A stretch of DNA of 64,000 bases, from assembly GCA_963922205.1 (NCBI GenBank), contig CAWUHX010000239.1:1-64000 (forward strand), in the 5' to 3' direction. The position numbers were made by a program, and so were the translations under genes. Under the pieces are notes generated by a model. That model had not been told where the DNA came from. It searched no databases and was given only the letters and a program-made list of their open reading frames with translations. Of the stretch, positions 10,789 to 21,386 are shown piece after piece. This stretch comes from Romanomermis culicivorax. Its lineage: Eukaryota > Nematoda > Enoplea > Mermithida > Mermithidae. Every line of letters starts with the position of its first letter. The first letter of the stretch is position 1.

Positions 10789-12726
10789 ACCCGTGTCAAG
10801 GAAAGCAGGAGTTTCCTTGGTGTCCAGCAGCACGACGAAACACGGTGTGATTCGGTCAAGCTGGGAGGGCACATTGTTTTGCACGTAGTGAAAACCGATC
10901 CAGCGTTGGACTTTGCGGTAAAGACCCAACGGGGAGAAATGGCTAACAAACCTGACCTGTTTGCTCCGCAGACGGTAGCTGAGATAATAAGATACACCAA
11001 GATAGGCAAGGTATCCGACACCGATCAGCACGGTCAGGGTAATTAGGATGTTAAAGATCAACTGGACCGGCCCGCTCAGGACAGCATGCAAGCCCTGGGC
11101 GAGGGTGTGTTGTTGACCCGTGATAACATGGTTTGCTGCCAAACCGACACCTTCCAGAGAGGCCTTGATGTCGGTTCCTACCCCTGCAAAGGCCTGGTAA
11201 ATGGCGTCTGGTTGCAGGGATAGACCAGCGGTAAAGTTTACCAGCCGGTTAAGTACCGCTTCAATTTGCTCAGTCTTGTAAACGTACTGTTTAAAGAAGG
11301 CAAAGTTTGAAGGGGTCATCGCCAACTGGTCGTGGAAGAGCGCTGGTGCCTCGAAGTGAGTGATGTTGAAACGCTGCTTCCAGAAGAGTTCCAGTGGGAT
11401 GTGGCTCACATGGACCGCGCCAGACTCAGTAAACCAGCCCGAGCAATTTCGGAAAATCCCGGTAAAGTGGTGATGACACGGCACAATTGGGCTAGATTTA
11501 ATGAGATCCGGACCACCGGGGGTGGCGAAGTAGATGGTGCCACCAACCTGTACAGGTAAGTACTTGTAGCAAACGTTCCCCACCCGGTACGAGTGGTAAA
11601 CGTAGGTGGCGTTGACCTTCTGACACGGCCATATTGTCAGCGCATCGCCTGTGAATTCCGCCGTCAGGTCATTCCTTTGGAGGAATGCCCGGGCACCCAG
11701 GGTGGGGTCGAAGCGAAGCAACTGCCAAGTCAGGTCAAGATAGCGTTGAGCGTGAGAGCAAAGCTCAAGCCACGTGAACCGGAAACCGTTAATTTCCGAC
11801 TCCTTGATCTGCTGAGCCAGATAGTTCAGTTTGGCATTGACAGGTTCGGGACGGCTGTCCTTTGCCGTTCTGAACAAGGTTTGGGTCAAGTTGTTTCTCC
11901 CGTGGATGCGAAGGAGAAGACCCTGATCCGTCCGGACTGTGGTGGAACATAGTTCTGGGCACAGCTGGAAGACGCGGGAGTTTCCCGGGATCTTGAGGGC
12001 AACCTGTAGATCATCGATGATGACGTGGTTCCCTGACATGGACGCAGTGTAATTTCCCTTGGGGTGATAATGACACCGCGCCGTGAAGTTTTGTGCAGGC
12101 CAGACAATGACCCCGTCCAGAGTAGTGCACTGGCCTGCAGTGGGACTGCATCCACCTACATCGCCTAAGGTGCTTAGGGCCGTAGTGCTGTCCCACGAAG
12201 CGACTTGTCCCTCCTCGATGAAGAGGTTAGTCACTGTCTTGCAGACGTCGCTGCAGCACCATTCGTACATCACTTCCAATGTTTGGTTTGTGCTATAAAA
12301 ACCAGGGCGAATGCCGACAAGTTTTTGTGGACCAAACATCTTAGTGCGATGTGCTAGCGTGCATGCCGCAGGCGCTAAGTGCTGAGTGGTGATGACGTCT
12401 GCAGTGATGCCCCTAGAGCCGAAGAAACCAGTGTTGGTGCAGACTTTGCGGGAGCGCAATGTGCATTTCCACGCTGTGGCTGTAATCGGGTCTGAACTAG
12501 GGACATACACTGTAACATTCATGCGCCGCGGGCTCCATGAAGATTGCGGTGGTTTACACTCTACATGCTGGGGTAACTCAAGTGGATGTCCGCTTCTTGA
12601 GAGACCGCAAAATTGATACTGAGCCGCCGGTGCTGACAAACTCACCCCTAGAAACAGTGATGCTACCAAGGTCAATTTTATTGTCAAAAACCACTGTACA
12701 AACGTGATTTGTAAGTGTTCACACAT
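10753..12726 (-). CDS. env: Env-like type I membrane glycoprotein of element 1, running in frame into a protease active site
   Basis: The ATG at 12726 lies 27 nt past the ORF X stop and starts a hydrophobic signal-peptide-like segment (residues about 9-31, [18 protein letters not shown]). The ectodomain, about 520 residues, is Cys-rich (for example WCCSDVC) with many N-glycosylation sequons (NVT, NQT, NFT, NYT, NLT, NAT, NCS, NIT). One transmembrane segment follows at about residues 554-580 ([18 protein letters not shown]), then a basic tail. In the same frame the tail reaches a retropepsin active site (FLDTG, residue about 644) and stops at 10753. This topology fits a viral-type surface/fusion glycoprotein on retroelement particles. 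I cannot assign the fusion-protein class. No furin site was clear. The position upstream of pol is atypical; expression would need splicing or reinitiation. Confidence 0.82.
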   Translation of the reverse strand: MCEHLQITFVQWFLTIKLTLVASLFLGVSLSAPAAQYQFCGLSRSGHPLELPQHVECKPPQSSWSPRRMNVTVYVPSSDPITATAWKCTLRSRKVCTNTGFFGSRGITADVITTQHLAPAACTLAHRTKMFGPQKLVGIRPGFYSTNQTLEVMYEWCCSDVCKTVTNLFIEEGQVASWDSTTALSTLGDVGGCSPTAGQCTTLDGVIVWPAQNFTARCHYHPKGNYTASMSGNHVIIDDLQVALKIPGNSRVFQLCPELCSTTVRTDQGLLLRIHGRNNLTQTLFRTAKDSRPEPVNAKLNYLAQQIKESEINGFRFTWLELCSHAQRYLDLTWQLLRFDPTLGARAFLQRNDLTAEFTGDALTIWPCQKVNATYVYHSYRVGNVCYKYLPVQVGGTIYFATPGGPDLIKSSPIVPCHHHFTGIFRNCSGWFTESGAVHVSHIPLELFWKQRFNITHFEAPALFHDQLAMTPSNFAFFKQYVYKTEQIEAVLNRLVNFTAGLSLQPDAIYQAFAGVGTDIKASLEGVGLAANHVITGQQHTLAQGLHAVLSGPVQLIFNILITLTVLIGVGYLAYLGVSYYLSYRLRSKQVRFVSHFSPLGLYRKVQRWIGFHYVQNNVPSQLDRITPCFVVLLDTKETPAFLDTGCPRSIISQTPS

Positions 12727-12752
12727 TTTCACAAATCTGGCCTGAGGAGCAG

Positions 12753-13542
12753 TGTCAGATTTCTTCTTCGTCGCTGTCGGACGAGATGGGTTCCTGGCCG
12801 GGGAAATCGAGGACCAATCCACCACACGGGTGGATTTCCCGGAGGATACCGATTTTTGGGCACCGTGGGGCGACTGCCGTTGGGAACGGGGATTCCTCAA
12901 CGATGCTGACATCTTCGTTAACCGGACGTAAGGTCTCGTCGACGGCCATGTGTTCGACGACGGGCAACTTGGTCGCAGCGGTCGGAGATGTCTCTTGGGC
13001 TGGCGCCGGCGATTTGACTTGGGCTGTTGCCGACGATGTATTTTGGGCTGTTGCCGGGGGTATAGGATCATTTGCGGGTTCTTTGGCCGGGGGCGAGGAA
13101 GCAGTAATGTCCATTTTTGTTGGCGATGTCGCGGCAACAGGCGGCGCTGCTGCCGGTGATGTAGCGGCGGCAGCAGGCAGGAGGATCCGACTGGCCTGTT
13201 CGACTGCTCGGCGGACGGCATCGACTGAAGGCGAGGAGGGCTCCCCGTCCAATAGGAACTTCTCGACGGGCGAGATTGTGATAGTCCCATTGGCAATGAA
13301 CTCGAGTGCCCGTCGGGCGACGTCGGGTCGTAAGAGTCGCATCGAGACGGGTGCTGCAAGCACGACGTCGGCGGCCGTGAGCGCTTCGACATGCGATGGC
13401 TCGTTGAGCAGAGTCCACGGCAAATGCGGGTATTTCTTGACCAGGTCAACTGACCAGATGGCCAACATCGCGTCTTGGACGGGCGATGGCGCTGTGAACA
13501 AGAAATCGATAGAGTCGTGGACTGAGATAGATTTCTGGTTCC
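12753..13542 (-). CDS. ORF X of element 1: acidic, Ala/Pro-rich protein between gag and env
   Basis: Open in the -1 frame relative to gag from just after a TAG near 13545 to TGA at 12753. It has no in-frame ATG at its start, so it is probably a continuation of gag reached by a frame change near 13530. The N-terminal third ([46 protein letters not shown]) looks globular and helical. The middle is PA-rich and repetitive (ATAQ, SPA). The end is very acidic (SSDSDEEEI). The competing gag-frame reading of this stretch is an improbable Ser/Arg/Pro string, so this frame is favoured. I recognise no family. It could be a late Gag-type domain or an accessory protein. Confidence 0.6.
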
Positions 13543-15297
13543 TACTCTAGGATCACCTGAAGAAGAAGGTAGTATACCTGACAAATTCATGGGCTCGACC
13601 TGATCGAGGACTTCCGTAGCCGAATCCGTGGGGATCGAAGGTGGTGGTCCTGGAGGGACGATGCGGGCCGGTGGCGCTGAAGACGTCATATTCGCGGCTG
13701 GAGTTGTCTCCGCAGTCTTAATTTTAGGGATGCGATACGATGCGAGGATGTTAGCGTGGCCAACAAACTGCAGTGTCGTCGAGGGGTCCAGAGTGACCGG
13801 CATCGCATACTTTGGTGGTGGTGGTGGCAGCGGTATGTCCGATACATTTATCGGTACGGGTACCTGGGCTGCTTGGACCACTGAAAATCCAATACTGATT
13901 ACGCAGACAGGATAACACTGTTGTGAAGAATCTGTCAGGTGTTCAGCAAGCGCCTCATCATCCAGGTCAAGAGGATCTGGATGAGGAGGGCCATCGGTAG
14001 CCCCAACGGCGTTGTTGCGACGTATGGGCTGCCGATATTGGTTTCCCATCCTGTTAGGAGGGTGATAACCACTTCTCTGATGATACACATTTGTCCCCTG
14101 GGCAGAATAACCAGTATCTTGGTAGACATTCTCACCCCTGTTTGCCGGATTGCGCTGCGGACAGGCAGTTGATCGGTGCACTCGCACTTGACGACAATGA
14201 GGGCATGGCCTATCACATCGGTCTGTGGGTCGGGCACGTGTACGGCAAAAATAACAGCGACCACCATTAGCAGTGTTGTTACCGGGAGCGGCACCGGTGG
14301 GACGCTGGGCCCGGCAGTCGGCGTCGCTATGTGTACACAGTCCGTGGAAGGAGCACGTTTGAAGGTGTGCTCCCGACGAGCGTCGCCCGGCGGACTGATT
14401 TGGTGTCGACGGCTGTGGAGGCGGCGTCTGCTGGATTGGCGCGGGTGCACGTTGCTGGGCCGTGAGCTTCGCTACGTGGGCCGTGAGCCTGGCCATTTCC
14501 TGTTTCAAGCGGCGAACCTCATCGGCGGAGGATGACGACGTTGGAGCGTTGCTCTGACGACCGTTTGCGCTTCTGTTAGGCATATCGGGATTATATCCAG
14601 CGTGTTTAGGTTCTGAAGAGAAAACGGCGTTAGATGGAGCAGTGTACTGGATCTCGTCTCGAAAGATTTGGGATTCTGCGTAACAGGCTGCCTTGAGTGT
14701 CTCTTCAAGAGTTGTAAACTCCCTAAACTTGATACTATCTCGGAGGACCGGCTTCAGTCCTCGCAGGAAGATAGGTTTGATGATAGAATCTCGGACATCC
14801 GTCGCGAGATCTGGATAGGCTACCCTGGATAGTCTCTTGAGGTGCTCAAGGTAGACTATCGCGGACTCTGTCGGCTTCTGCAGTCGATCTTGGATCAGCT
14901 GCTGATGCAGATCAGAGTCGCGCCCTACCGGAAAATCTCTCCGTAGAAAAGCCGTAAACTCTTCGTAGCGGGTAGGTATCGGAGTGCTGCTGCTAAAGTC
15001 CCGGTAGGAGGCAAGAGCAGGACCCCTGAGGCATGACTCCAGAAAGGCGATTTTATACGCATGATCCGTTTCGCTTACACCCTGGAGTGTAAAGAAACGA
15101 GTAAGATGCGACATAAAATCGGTGATAGACTCACCAAAAGCACCGGATAAGGTGGGAGGGGCCATAAAGCTGGACACGGGAGGGTGCCTCCGACCATTCA
15201 TGGCCTCTAACTTTTGGTTGAGGGGTCCAAGAGCATTCTCAAATGCTGCCTGGACCTTGTTCTCGATCTGTGAAGGGAGATCAGCTTCCGACTTCAT
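13530..15297 (-). CDS. gag: Gag of element 1
   Basis: Starts at ATG 15297 ([12 protein letters not shown]). Residues about 60-220 match the Ty3-type retrotransposon Gag core (capsid), with [26 protein letters not shown] and [13 protein letters not shown] short coiled coil ([17 protein letters not shown]) follows at about residue 265. Cys/His clusters sit at about 309-322 ([14 protein letters not shown]) and 342-380, including [15 protein letters not shown] (C-x2-C-x5-H-x4-C, one residue longer than the classical CCHC knuckle). A proline-rich tail ([12 protein letters not shown], about residue 485) leads to the frame change into ORF X. The role is particle assembly and RNA packaging. The same frame stays open through 10753, but across 13530-12750 that reading looks like a shadow of ORF X. 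Confidence 0.85.
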
Positions 15298-17069
15298 GTC
15301 CGAGGGTTCGTTTTCCCGTAAGGTGGTTAGAACAGACGTCCTTGCCCATGAAGCAATTAAGTCAAATTGAATAGAGAGCGGCTCACTGGTCTGTACAGGC
15401 TGGGTACTGAGACGGCAGGAACGACGGGGTGTCTATTGTGTAAAATGAAAGTGAGTACTACTTTTGAATTCGCGGCGAAAGAGCACGTGAATTCGGGAAA
15501 CGTGTGCGCGACGGCGTTTGTGACGTAAACTTGGTTTAGCTTAAGACTAGCGACCACGAAAAGGGAGCTAGAATGGAATAGGATTATAAGATGTAAGATC
15601 AGAGTACATCAGGGTGACGCAGAAGGGAATTTATCTGGTCGCCCGTGATGGACAGAGGCATGGCCTGAGGTATGGGGGAATCGATCCCGACCAAAAATGT
15701 AGAATTGGGGCCTGGACCCGGCAATGGCAGTAGCTGAAGTGGACGGATGATCAGAGATAAGAGGGGAGAAGAGGCGGTTTTTCCTGCCGAAAATAAGATG
15801 ACGGATGAACCCGCTCAGGAGGGATTTTTCCTGGAAGTTCGACCGCTGTACTAGTTTACAAACCTTGGGGCGAGGCGGACTCGTGGCCGGCAAGATCCTA
15901 CTCACCAGGAGTAGCGCATAAAGTGGCATAAGGTGAAAAGGATGGGGTCAACTGAAAGTGAACTTAAGAGGGAGCAATAAATAGGGACAAAACTAATTTA
16001 CAAACCCAGTTATGCAAAGGGGTCGCGCAGTTACGCAACGGGCGTCACTCGCCAGGAGCGATTGCGATCTCTGCATAGTGAGATGGACTATACAGGAGGT
16101 TCCGTGTTGGACGACATTCGCAAGTAACTTACAACCGTGCCCGAAACGGGAGCCCGCATTCCGAACAGAACGGACACTCTCCAGGAGTATTATATACAGC
16201 TGGTGGCCGGGTTTGCCGATCACTGAGATGAAGTGAGGTTCGCAGGTCACACAGTAGAAGAGGGAAGGAGCACGGGTACCAAGGGTGCTATTCTGACACA
16301 CTCAGTCAGTTAAAATGACTTACTCTGGATGTTTTGAGGGCGCACCCGAAAACATCTAAGGGATCACGGGTACAAGGTGTCCCTGATTGAATATGAGTGT
16401 AAAATATGTATCGAGGCGTACTCAATACCTTCGCTGAGGCGGACTCAACGGTGCCTACTACTTTACATGACTGACAGGGGTGGACCGCGGAGGCGGACTC
16501 TGGGTCAGTGGCGACTCTAGCGCGGGCATCGTTAAGCCAGTTAACGAAGGCGTTCGAGTGAATGAAATATGACAGGTGGTCCTATACACTCTAGGCCCAA
16601 CCGGAGGCTGTGCCACGGTCCCTTGGGAACCACTACGGCGGGGACACTAAAGAAGATCTATGTATGACAGCTCGATGAGATGAAAGAGAATGAGTGAATT
16701 TAGATAAGAAATTTACAAGAAGATTGCTGAACCCTTGCAGAGGTCAGACACAGGCAGTACCGACTGCAAATGCCTGCTGCCTGCGCGAGTTCAGACAACC
16801 GACCCAGCTGAGGCCGAGTGTAACTCGTTCAAACCTGCAGTTAAAGCTTGAGAACAGCCACGTGCTGATCAACAGTGCCACTACCCGGGCGGACAACCTG
16901 ATCAGTAGGCAGGCTAGTGAGCATCTTAGGTGGTGTATGTATGTGGACTGATGTTTCCCAGGCATCAGCCCCCAAACACACACAACCCTAGGACAAGAGA
17001 GGTAGGTGATAGGACCATGCGCCAGCGACCACCTACAACTCAAGTGGAATACTCATAGGGCCGACAGTA

Positions 17070-17790
17070 ACCTGGTGCGGACGTCAAAAGGTAGGGGTAT
17101 GAACCAACACATGACCTTGGTGCTGACTGCAGGTGCCTGGGATAAGAGTATTCAAGTATCATGTCGCAGTTGCAGACGCCAGGGGTGAGTGCCTAAGGCC
17201 GACAGAACCCCTGCAGTAGCACGTAATGTTACCGTTGCGGACGTCAGGAATAGGATCATGTAATCTCAATTCCTACTGCGAGAACATGATACATTGTCAT
17301 TGCTGACGTCAGCAATAGGGCCCTGAAGCCAGCTACTGGTATACAGCATCACGTGATGGTGCCATTGCTGATGTCGAAAGGTGGAACCGAGGGTCTGATA
17401 CCTTAAGTCAATGACATGAGATGCAGTTGTTGCAGATGTCAGATGTGGCACCCGTAAGACCTGCACATCTTTGAATAGTGACACGGTGGGTCACCATTGC
17501 TAACGTCACAGATGGGGTGCAGAGAACCAGCCGAACCTGTTACAACAACGTTGGCTTCACCTGTTGCAGACATCAGAAGTCATTACTGCTGGAGTGTTAA
17601 CTTAAACAACAACACGTAATGTTGGTTGCTGACGTCAGGAGTAGAACCCGGAGGGCTACCCACCCCTTAAAGCAACAGCAAGTGAAGCGGCTGTTGCAGA
17701 CGTCAGTGGTTGCATCCGTGAGGCTGAACCACATAGCAACAACAACCCGTAATGTTGTCGTTGCTGACGTCAAAGAGCATGACCCGTAAA
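17070..17790 (-). repeat. About 11-copy tandem array with a palindromic TGACGTCA-like core
   Basis: Units of about 60-78 bp repeat with the core GCTGACGTCAG or variants (GCAGACGTCAG, GCGGACGTCA, GCTGATGTC). Cores lie near 17081, 17160, 17236, 17303, 17370, 17431, 17496, 17562, 17622, 17692 and 17760. TGACGTCA is the consensus CRE/ATF-CREB site. Several units also share ACGTAATGTTG just before the core. The array lies downstream of the LTR promoter, in the leader. Confidence 0.7.
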
Positions 17791-17891
17791 GTCTATGTTC
17801 TAGATGCAACAACCGGAAAGTAGAAGAAACAGACCTTACAGTAAGTAGAAATGAAGAAGAGAGAGGAACTTACGCAAGGGTGTCATACTGG

Positions 17892-17916
17892 AGCGGTGGC
17901 ATCAAAACAAAAAAAA

Positions 17917-17952
<36 letters not shown>

Positions 17953-17965
17953 ACACCGCTCAGAT
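17892..17965. repeat. Poly(A)/poly(T) hairpin with GAGCGGTG arms
   Basis: GAGCGGTGGCATC, an A tract, ATAT, about 30 T, then TGACACCGCTC. The outer arms are inverted copies with one mismatch and the A and T runs can pair. The homopolymer length may be imprecise in the assembly. Confidence 0.6.
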
Positions 17966-18449
17966 GACCTGAGGGAAGAATTGGATGGGAAGATAACCAA
18001 AGACGGGGAATACGAGATTTGGACATACGCGTGTTAAATGTGTAAACAGTAGGTGTAAAATTTTTGGGGCCGGAAAAGTGAGCAATTCCGACAGTTTCCG
18101 CCGACAGACAAAAATACTGTACACAATTAACAAATCGCAGCCACGTATGACGTCCAGAATCATACGTGGAGGGTGTACGGTATCATAGGGTCACGGACCA
18201 ACAACAGTCAGGAGTCGCCGTAAACCCCTACAACTGTGATACCAGTACCCGCGTATGGGTATACTGTAGTTACAGTACGGGAATGGGCACAGGCGTACTG
18301 TAATGGCACCCACCCGGAGGGCTACAGTATACCACCCAGGATTAGAGAAAAAAGGGGGGGAATGAGGAAAAAACAAACAGATAAGGTAGTTTACAACACA
18401 GATTAAGTATGTAGAATGTACAGAATGAATCAGAGGAGAAATACAGAAT

Positions 18450-18900
18450 ACTCGATATATAACTCAACTCTGGGACAGATAACTCGACTCTGAGGAAAAA
18501 TAACTCGACTCAGGGGGAATTTATTACTCATAGGGGGTTATACACACGCATGAGATAATTATTTACACATATAGATCACATTTAGATCACTCGTAAGGGC
18601 AGATCCCCGGCTTACAGTAATTAAGTTCGATGTTCAGGGATAAATTCCCGACCTACAGTAATAACTCTCGGCGGTACGGGAAATATTCCAACTTACAGTA
18701 ATAATACGCGACTTGAGGGGAGGTAGCCGACCTACAGTAGCGGTAGTCCGAAATAAGGGGCATTCCCGACCCAGTAGGCAGTAAACCCGAATTTGGGGGG
18801 GTCTCCGACTTATTGGATGGCTAGTACCCGATTTTAAGGGGGCTTGTCCGGCTTAAAATGGGAATTGACCCGACCTGGGGGTAGTTCCGACCCAAGGGTA
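18450..18900. repeat. Short-period repeats with CTACAGTA words
   Basis: Three ATAACTCGACTCTG-like copies occur at 18455-18520. Many CGACYTACAGTAA-like units with spacing of 30-50 bp follow to about 18900, decaying towards CCGACCTGGG. The copies are diverged. Confidence 0.5.
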
Positions 18901-18939
18901 AAGTTTTTTTGCACTTAAGGGCGAGTGCCAGACTTAAGG

Positions 18940-18959
18940 TCGATTTTCCAGCCTGGCCA
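18940..18959 (-). promoter_or_regulatory. Candidate primer-binding site of element 1
   Basis: In the sense strand the 5' LTR is followed directly by TGGCCAGGCTGGAAAATC. It begins with TGG, as expected for pairing to a tRNA CCA end. The matching tRNA was not identified, so only position and TGG support the call. Confidence 0.4.
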
Positions 18960-20381
18960 TGTCACATTTTACGCCATGTCACGTGTATGACATGTTTATT
19001 TGGGAGAGCTGGGGAGGTTCGGGTATCTCATCAGGTAATACCGTGTTTTAGACGTCACATTGATGGTGGACCATATCAGATTGATCCTATTACAGTAAGT
19101 AATAGGCTGTGACTCCTGATGGATACTGGCATTTTCCCCAGGCTTCCCAAGTTGGCGTTGGGGCCTAACCTGGCAAATGGTGGCTATAGAGAGGTCTATA
19201 GTTGGTTCTCTTGTGTTGTCCTTGGGGTCTTGCTGTAGGGTAATGGACAACGCTGCCAGGCTAGGTGCGACAATCCCCGAGTCCTACTCAGTGAGAGTGG
19301 GGACAGGGTCACCCGTAAAATGACCTAATTTGTGGGACCCGATTATGAACCAGACAGCCCCTTTTAAGCCCAAACCTGAGAGGTGGAGGCCCTACTTATC
19401 TGTGGACTTGGGAAACCGACTTAGGAAGGATTTCCCAACGAATACCCTACAAATAACAATAATCCCCTGAGAAGACTCACCTAGTCCTGTTTCTCAAGTG
19501 ATTTGACGCAACGGGCGGCAAGTCCCTGGATGCTTTCGGTCTTCTGGCGCTGGGAGCCGGGGTGCGATCCTCAAAGCGTCCTAGCGGCGAGCGGGAGCGA
19601 GAGGGAGGTGAAACTCCAACGGTAATTCACGAACCGGGGCGGTCGGACACCTGGCACCGATGGGCAGCGGGGTACTGTAGGCGGAAAGCGGCGGACGCAG
19701 TGAACGAGGGTAAATTTATGCAAATTTATTGGTAGTAAGGCGGCGGATGCACGGGTGTACAATAAAAATATGCAAATTCGACGAAGAGCGGCGGACGCGG
19801 AGTTACAACCGGACGAAAGCTTGGTGAACCCAAGAATGAGCGAAAAACTAAAGAAACATGTCCTTTTAAGGACATGTTTGGCTACAGCTGCAGCTTGGGC
19901 GGAGTTTCTCGGCGCCCAAGCTAACTTCTGCAGCTAGACGCGATGCAGAAGATGCCTATGAGCACATAGACATTTTTTCGTTCACATGCGTTTAGCACTG
20001 AGGCCGACTGCAGTGCCTATGCTAAGCATATGAACGTCTTTAGCTAAAACTTCTTAGCTAGTCGTTTTTGCGTAACAAAAACGACGCTAATTTTGATGAT
20101 AAGAGGTGCGTGAGCGCACCAAAAATAGCCATGTGCTCGTGGAGCATGACTGGCGGAAGTTTTTAGCTAAAGGGCCTACTGTAGCCCGCGTTTGTAAAGA
20201 AATAAAAATACAACAAAACGAAACATAGAAATGCATGAAAAATATAAAAACAAACGCAAAATGCATGTGTAAAAATGAAATGAACAAAAACATGATCGAG
20301 TAATAAACGAAACATGAAAAATAACAAAATGTCGGCATGATCGGAATCACGTGACATTGGGGAATTGAGCGGCACATGACA
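18960..20381 (-). repeat. 5' LTR of element 1 (1422 bp)
   Basis: Partner of 4220-5651. In the sense direction it should hold promoter, transcription start and poly(A) signals. An AT-rich block with a TATATTT-like word (about 20235-20255) lies roughly 130 bp into the LTR in the sense direction and is a possible promoter, unproven. CACGTGA (E-box-like) lies near 20348-20354. Confidence 0.9.
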
Positions 20382-20385
20382 CTAA
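20382..20385. repeat. Target-site duplication CTAA, right copy of element 1
   Basis: This CTAA follows the TGACA terminus of the right LTR and pairs with 4216-4219, fixing both outer ends of element 1. Confidence 0.75.
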
Positions 20386-20890
20386 TAAAAAGCATTGTTT
20401 GTGTGCATACTGTAAACAGTATCTGAAAGTCATAAGTGGCATTCATAGAATTGATTAATAGTTTATTTTTCGTTTACAAACAGCTTTTACAATAAGATTC
20501 TTCATTCAAAAATTGAACGTGTGGTTTGAATATGCCCATAAAAGTACAGTCGTTGAAACAGAAAATCATTGGGTTACTGCACTATTGCAAGCCTCACAGT
20601 TGACGCACTATGCACAACTAGGCCTAAACCACAGAGAGTCCAAAAAAACGAGTGACACAGCAGCCTTCGACGGATGAAAAATTATTCAACTCAACTGGTG
20701 GGTAAGCTGTGCCTAAAGATGACTGTTTCAGATCAGTCAATTTGAGGTAGCCAAAAAAACAAATAAATTAAGAGGATCGAAATAAAAAAGACCAACTTCG
20801 AAATGGTATTTTGTGAATTTGTCGCAGAACCGCTCTTGGGTCGGCCAAACGGAGAAAGCCTCCGTCATTGAAAACATATACAATTTTTTA
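20386..20890. other. Spacer between element 1 and the minisatellite
   Basis: AT-rich DNA without a supportable gene. A short palindrome, ATACTGT-AA-ACAGTAT, lies near 20408. Before element 1 inserted this stretch was contiguous with 4215. Confidence 0.4.
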
Positions 20891-20916
20891 TGGCGTTAAA
20901 GGCTTTTGTGGCGTTT
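20891..20916. repeat. Minisatellite fragment left of the MULE
   Basis: TGGCGTTAAAGGCTTTTGTGG-like sequence matches the tract at 24524-24645. The MULE appears to have inserted into this minisatellite. The last 9 bp (GTGGCGTTT) resemble CTGGTGTTT directly after the right end of the MULE, a possible target duplication. Confidence 0.55.
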
Positions 20917-21262
20917 GGGTCTACGCCAATTTGGCGTATACCAATTTGGCGTATATGTCAATTTGTCGTATGTTGGTTTGGCGCAGAGCGTCAAAATTTT
21001 TTATTTTTTTGGCGCATGATTTGGCAGACAATGACATTTTTTTATTTATCATGTTTTTATTAAGTTTTTGATTTTTCACTTCTTCAACAAAATATAATGA
21101 AACAAATTTAATGGTTTCGATACCAATATTAAATACAACACATCAAATATCGAAGCAATATCAAATGTAATCATGCCAAGTTATGAGCAATGCCTTGTAA
21201 AAAATCAATTTCGCCAGTTTCGTTGAATTTTGTCACGATTGTTTTTTTTGCGTTGATCTAAA

Positions 21263-21386
21263 TCAACATTTCTTCTTGCGAGCTTCCTCAATTCCAGTTA
21301 ATGCCTGTTCAATACGCCTTGAAATTGCCTGTTCATTCTTCAAATGTTGCAAGAAACGCCAAATATTGGGGTGATCCCAGGACATA
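21263..21386 (-). pseudogene. MULE transposase, C-terminal remnant
   Basis: Encodes the C-terminal continuation (SWDHPNIWRFLQHLKNEQ, then RKKKC) of the transposase at 22834-23998. Removing the intervening 1446 bp and one TA copy brings HRGFHCT and MSWDHPN together in frame, which shows the two parts were one exon. Downstream to 20996 there is only AT-rich tail. Confidence 0.8.

Larger units (their letters stand above)
15298..18939 (-). other. Leader of element 1 (long 5' untranslated region)
   Basis: About 3.65 kb separate the 5' LTR from the gag ATG. No frame has recognisable protein similarity. It is built mainly of low-order repeats: a CRE-like array (17070-17790), an A/T hairpin (17892-17965), ATAACTCGACTC triplets (about 18455-18520) and CCGACCTACAGTA-type repeats (about 18600-18900). 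The rest (15300-17070) shows no feature I can name. Confidence 0.55.
4220..20381 (-). mobile_element. Element 1: young Ty3/gypsy-like LTR retrotransposon with env between gag and pol
   Basis: Two direct repeats (4220-5651 and 18960-20381) both begin TGTCA and end TGACA, and are flanked by a 4-bp CTAA duplication (4216-4219 and 20382-20385). All coding capacity is on the minus strand, so the right copy is the 5' LTR. Gene order in the sense direction: leader 18959-15298, gag 15297-13530, ORF X 13542-12753, env 12726-10800, protease 1, SR linker, protease 2, RT, RNase H, integrase ending at 6170, then a 0.5-kb tail. By eye the LTRs differ by about 15 substitutions and one 10-bp indel, so insertion was recent. 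Three frame breaks (near 13530, 10780 and 8895) mean this copy may not be autonomous. RT-RNaseH-IN order plus the GPY/F module place it in the Ty3-like group. Confidence 0.9.

Noticed and set aside
12786-13550. 254-codon plus-strand frame opposite ORF X
   Set aside because: Gly/Ala-rich reverse-strand shadow of the GC-richer ORF X region; no motif and no supporting signals.
10753-15297. One continuous 1514-codon protein joining gag to env
   Set aside because: Between about 13530 and 12750 this frame is an implausible Ser/Arg/Pro string while the -1 frame encodes a balanced protein that ends just before a clean env start with signal peptide. I split it into gag, ORF X and env.
15993-16301. 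102-codon frame in the element 1 leader
   Set aside because: No motif and biased composition; the region is a repeat-rich untranslated leader.
17070-17790. CRISPR-like array
   Set aside because: Units are diverged, unevenly spaced and mostly repeat without unique spacers of constant length; the context is a eukaryotic retrotransposon leader.
18940-18959. Naming the primer tRNA for either retrotransposon
   Set aside because: Both candidate sites begin with TGG but I could not match them to a specific tRNA 3' end without a search.
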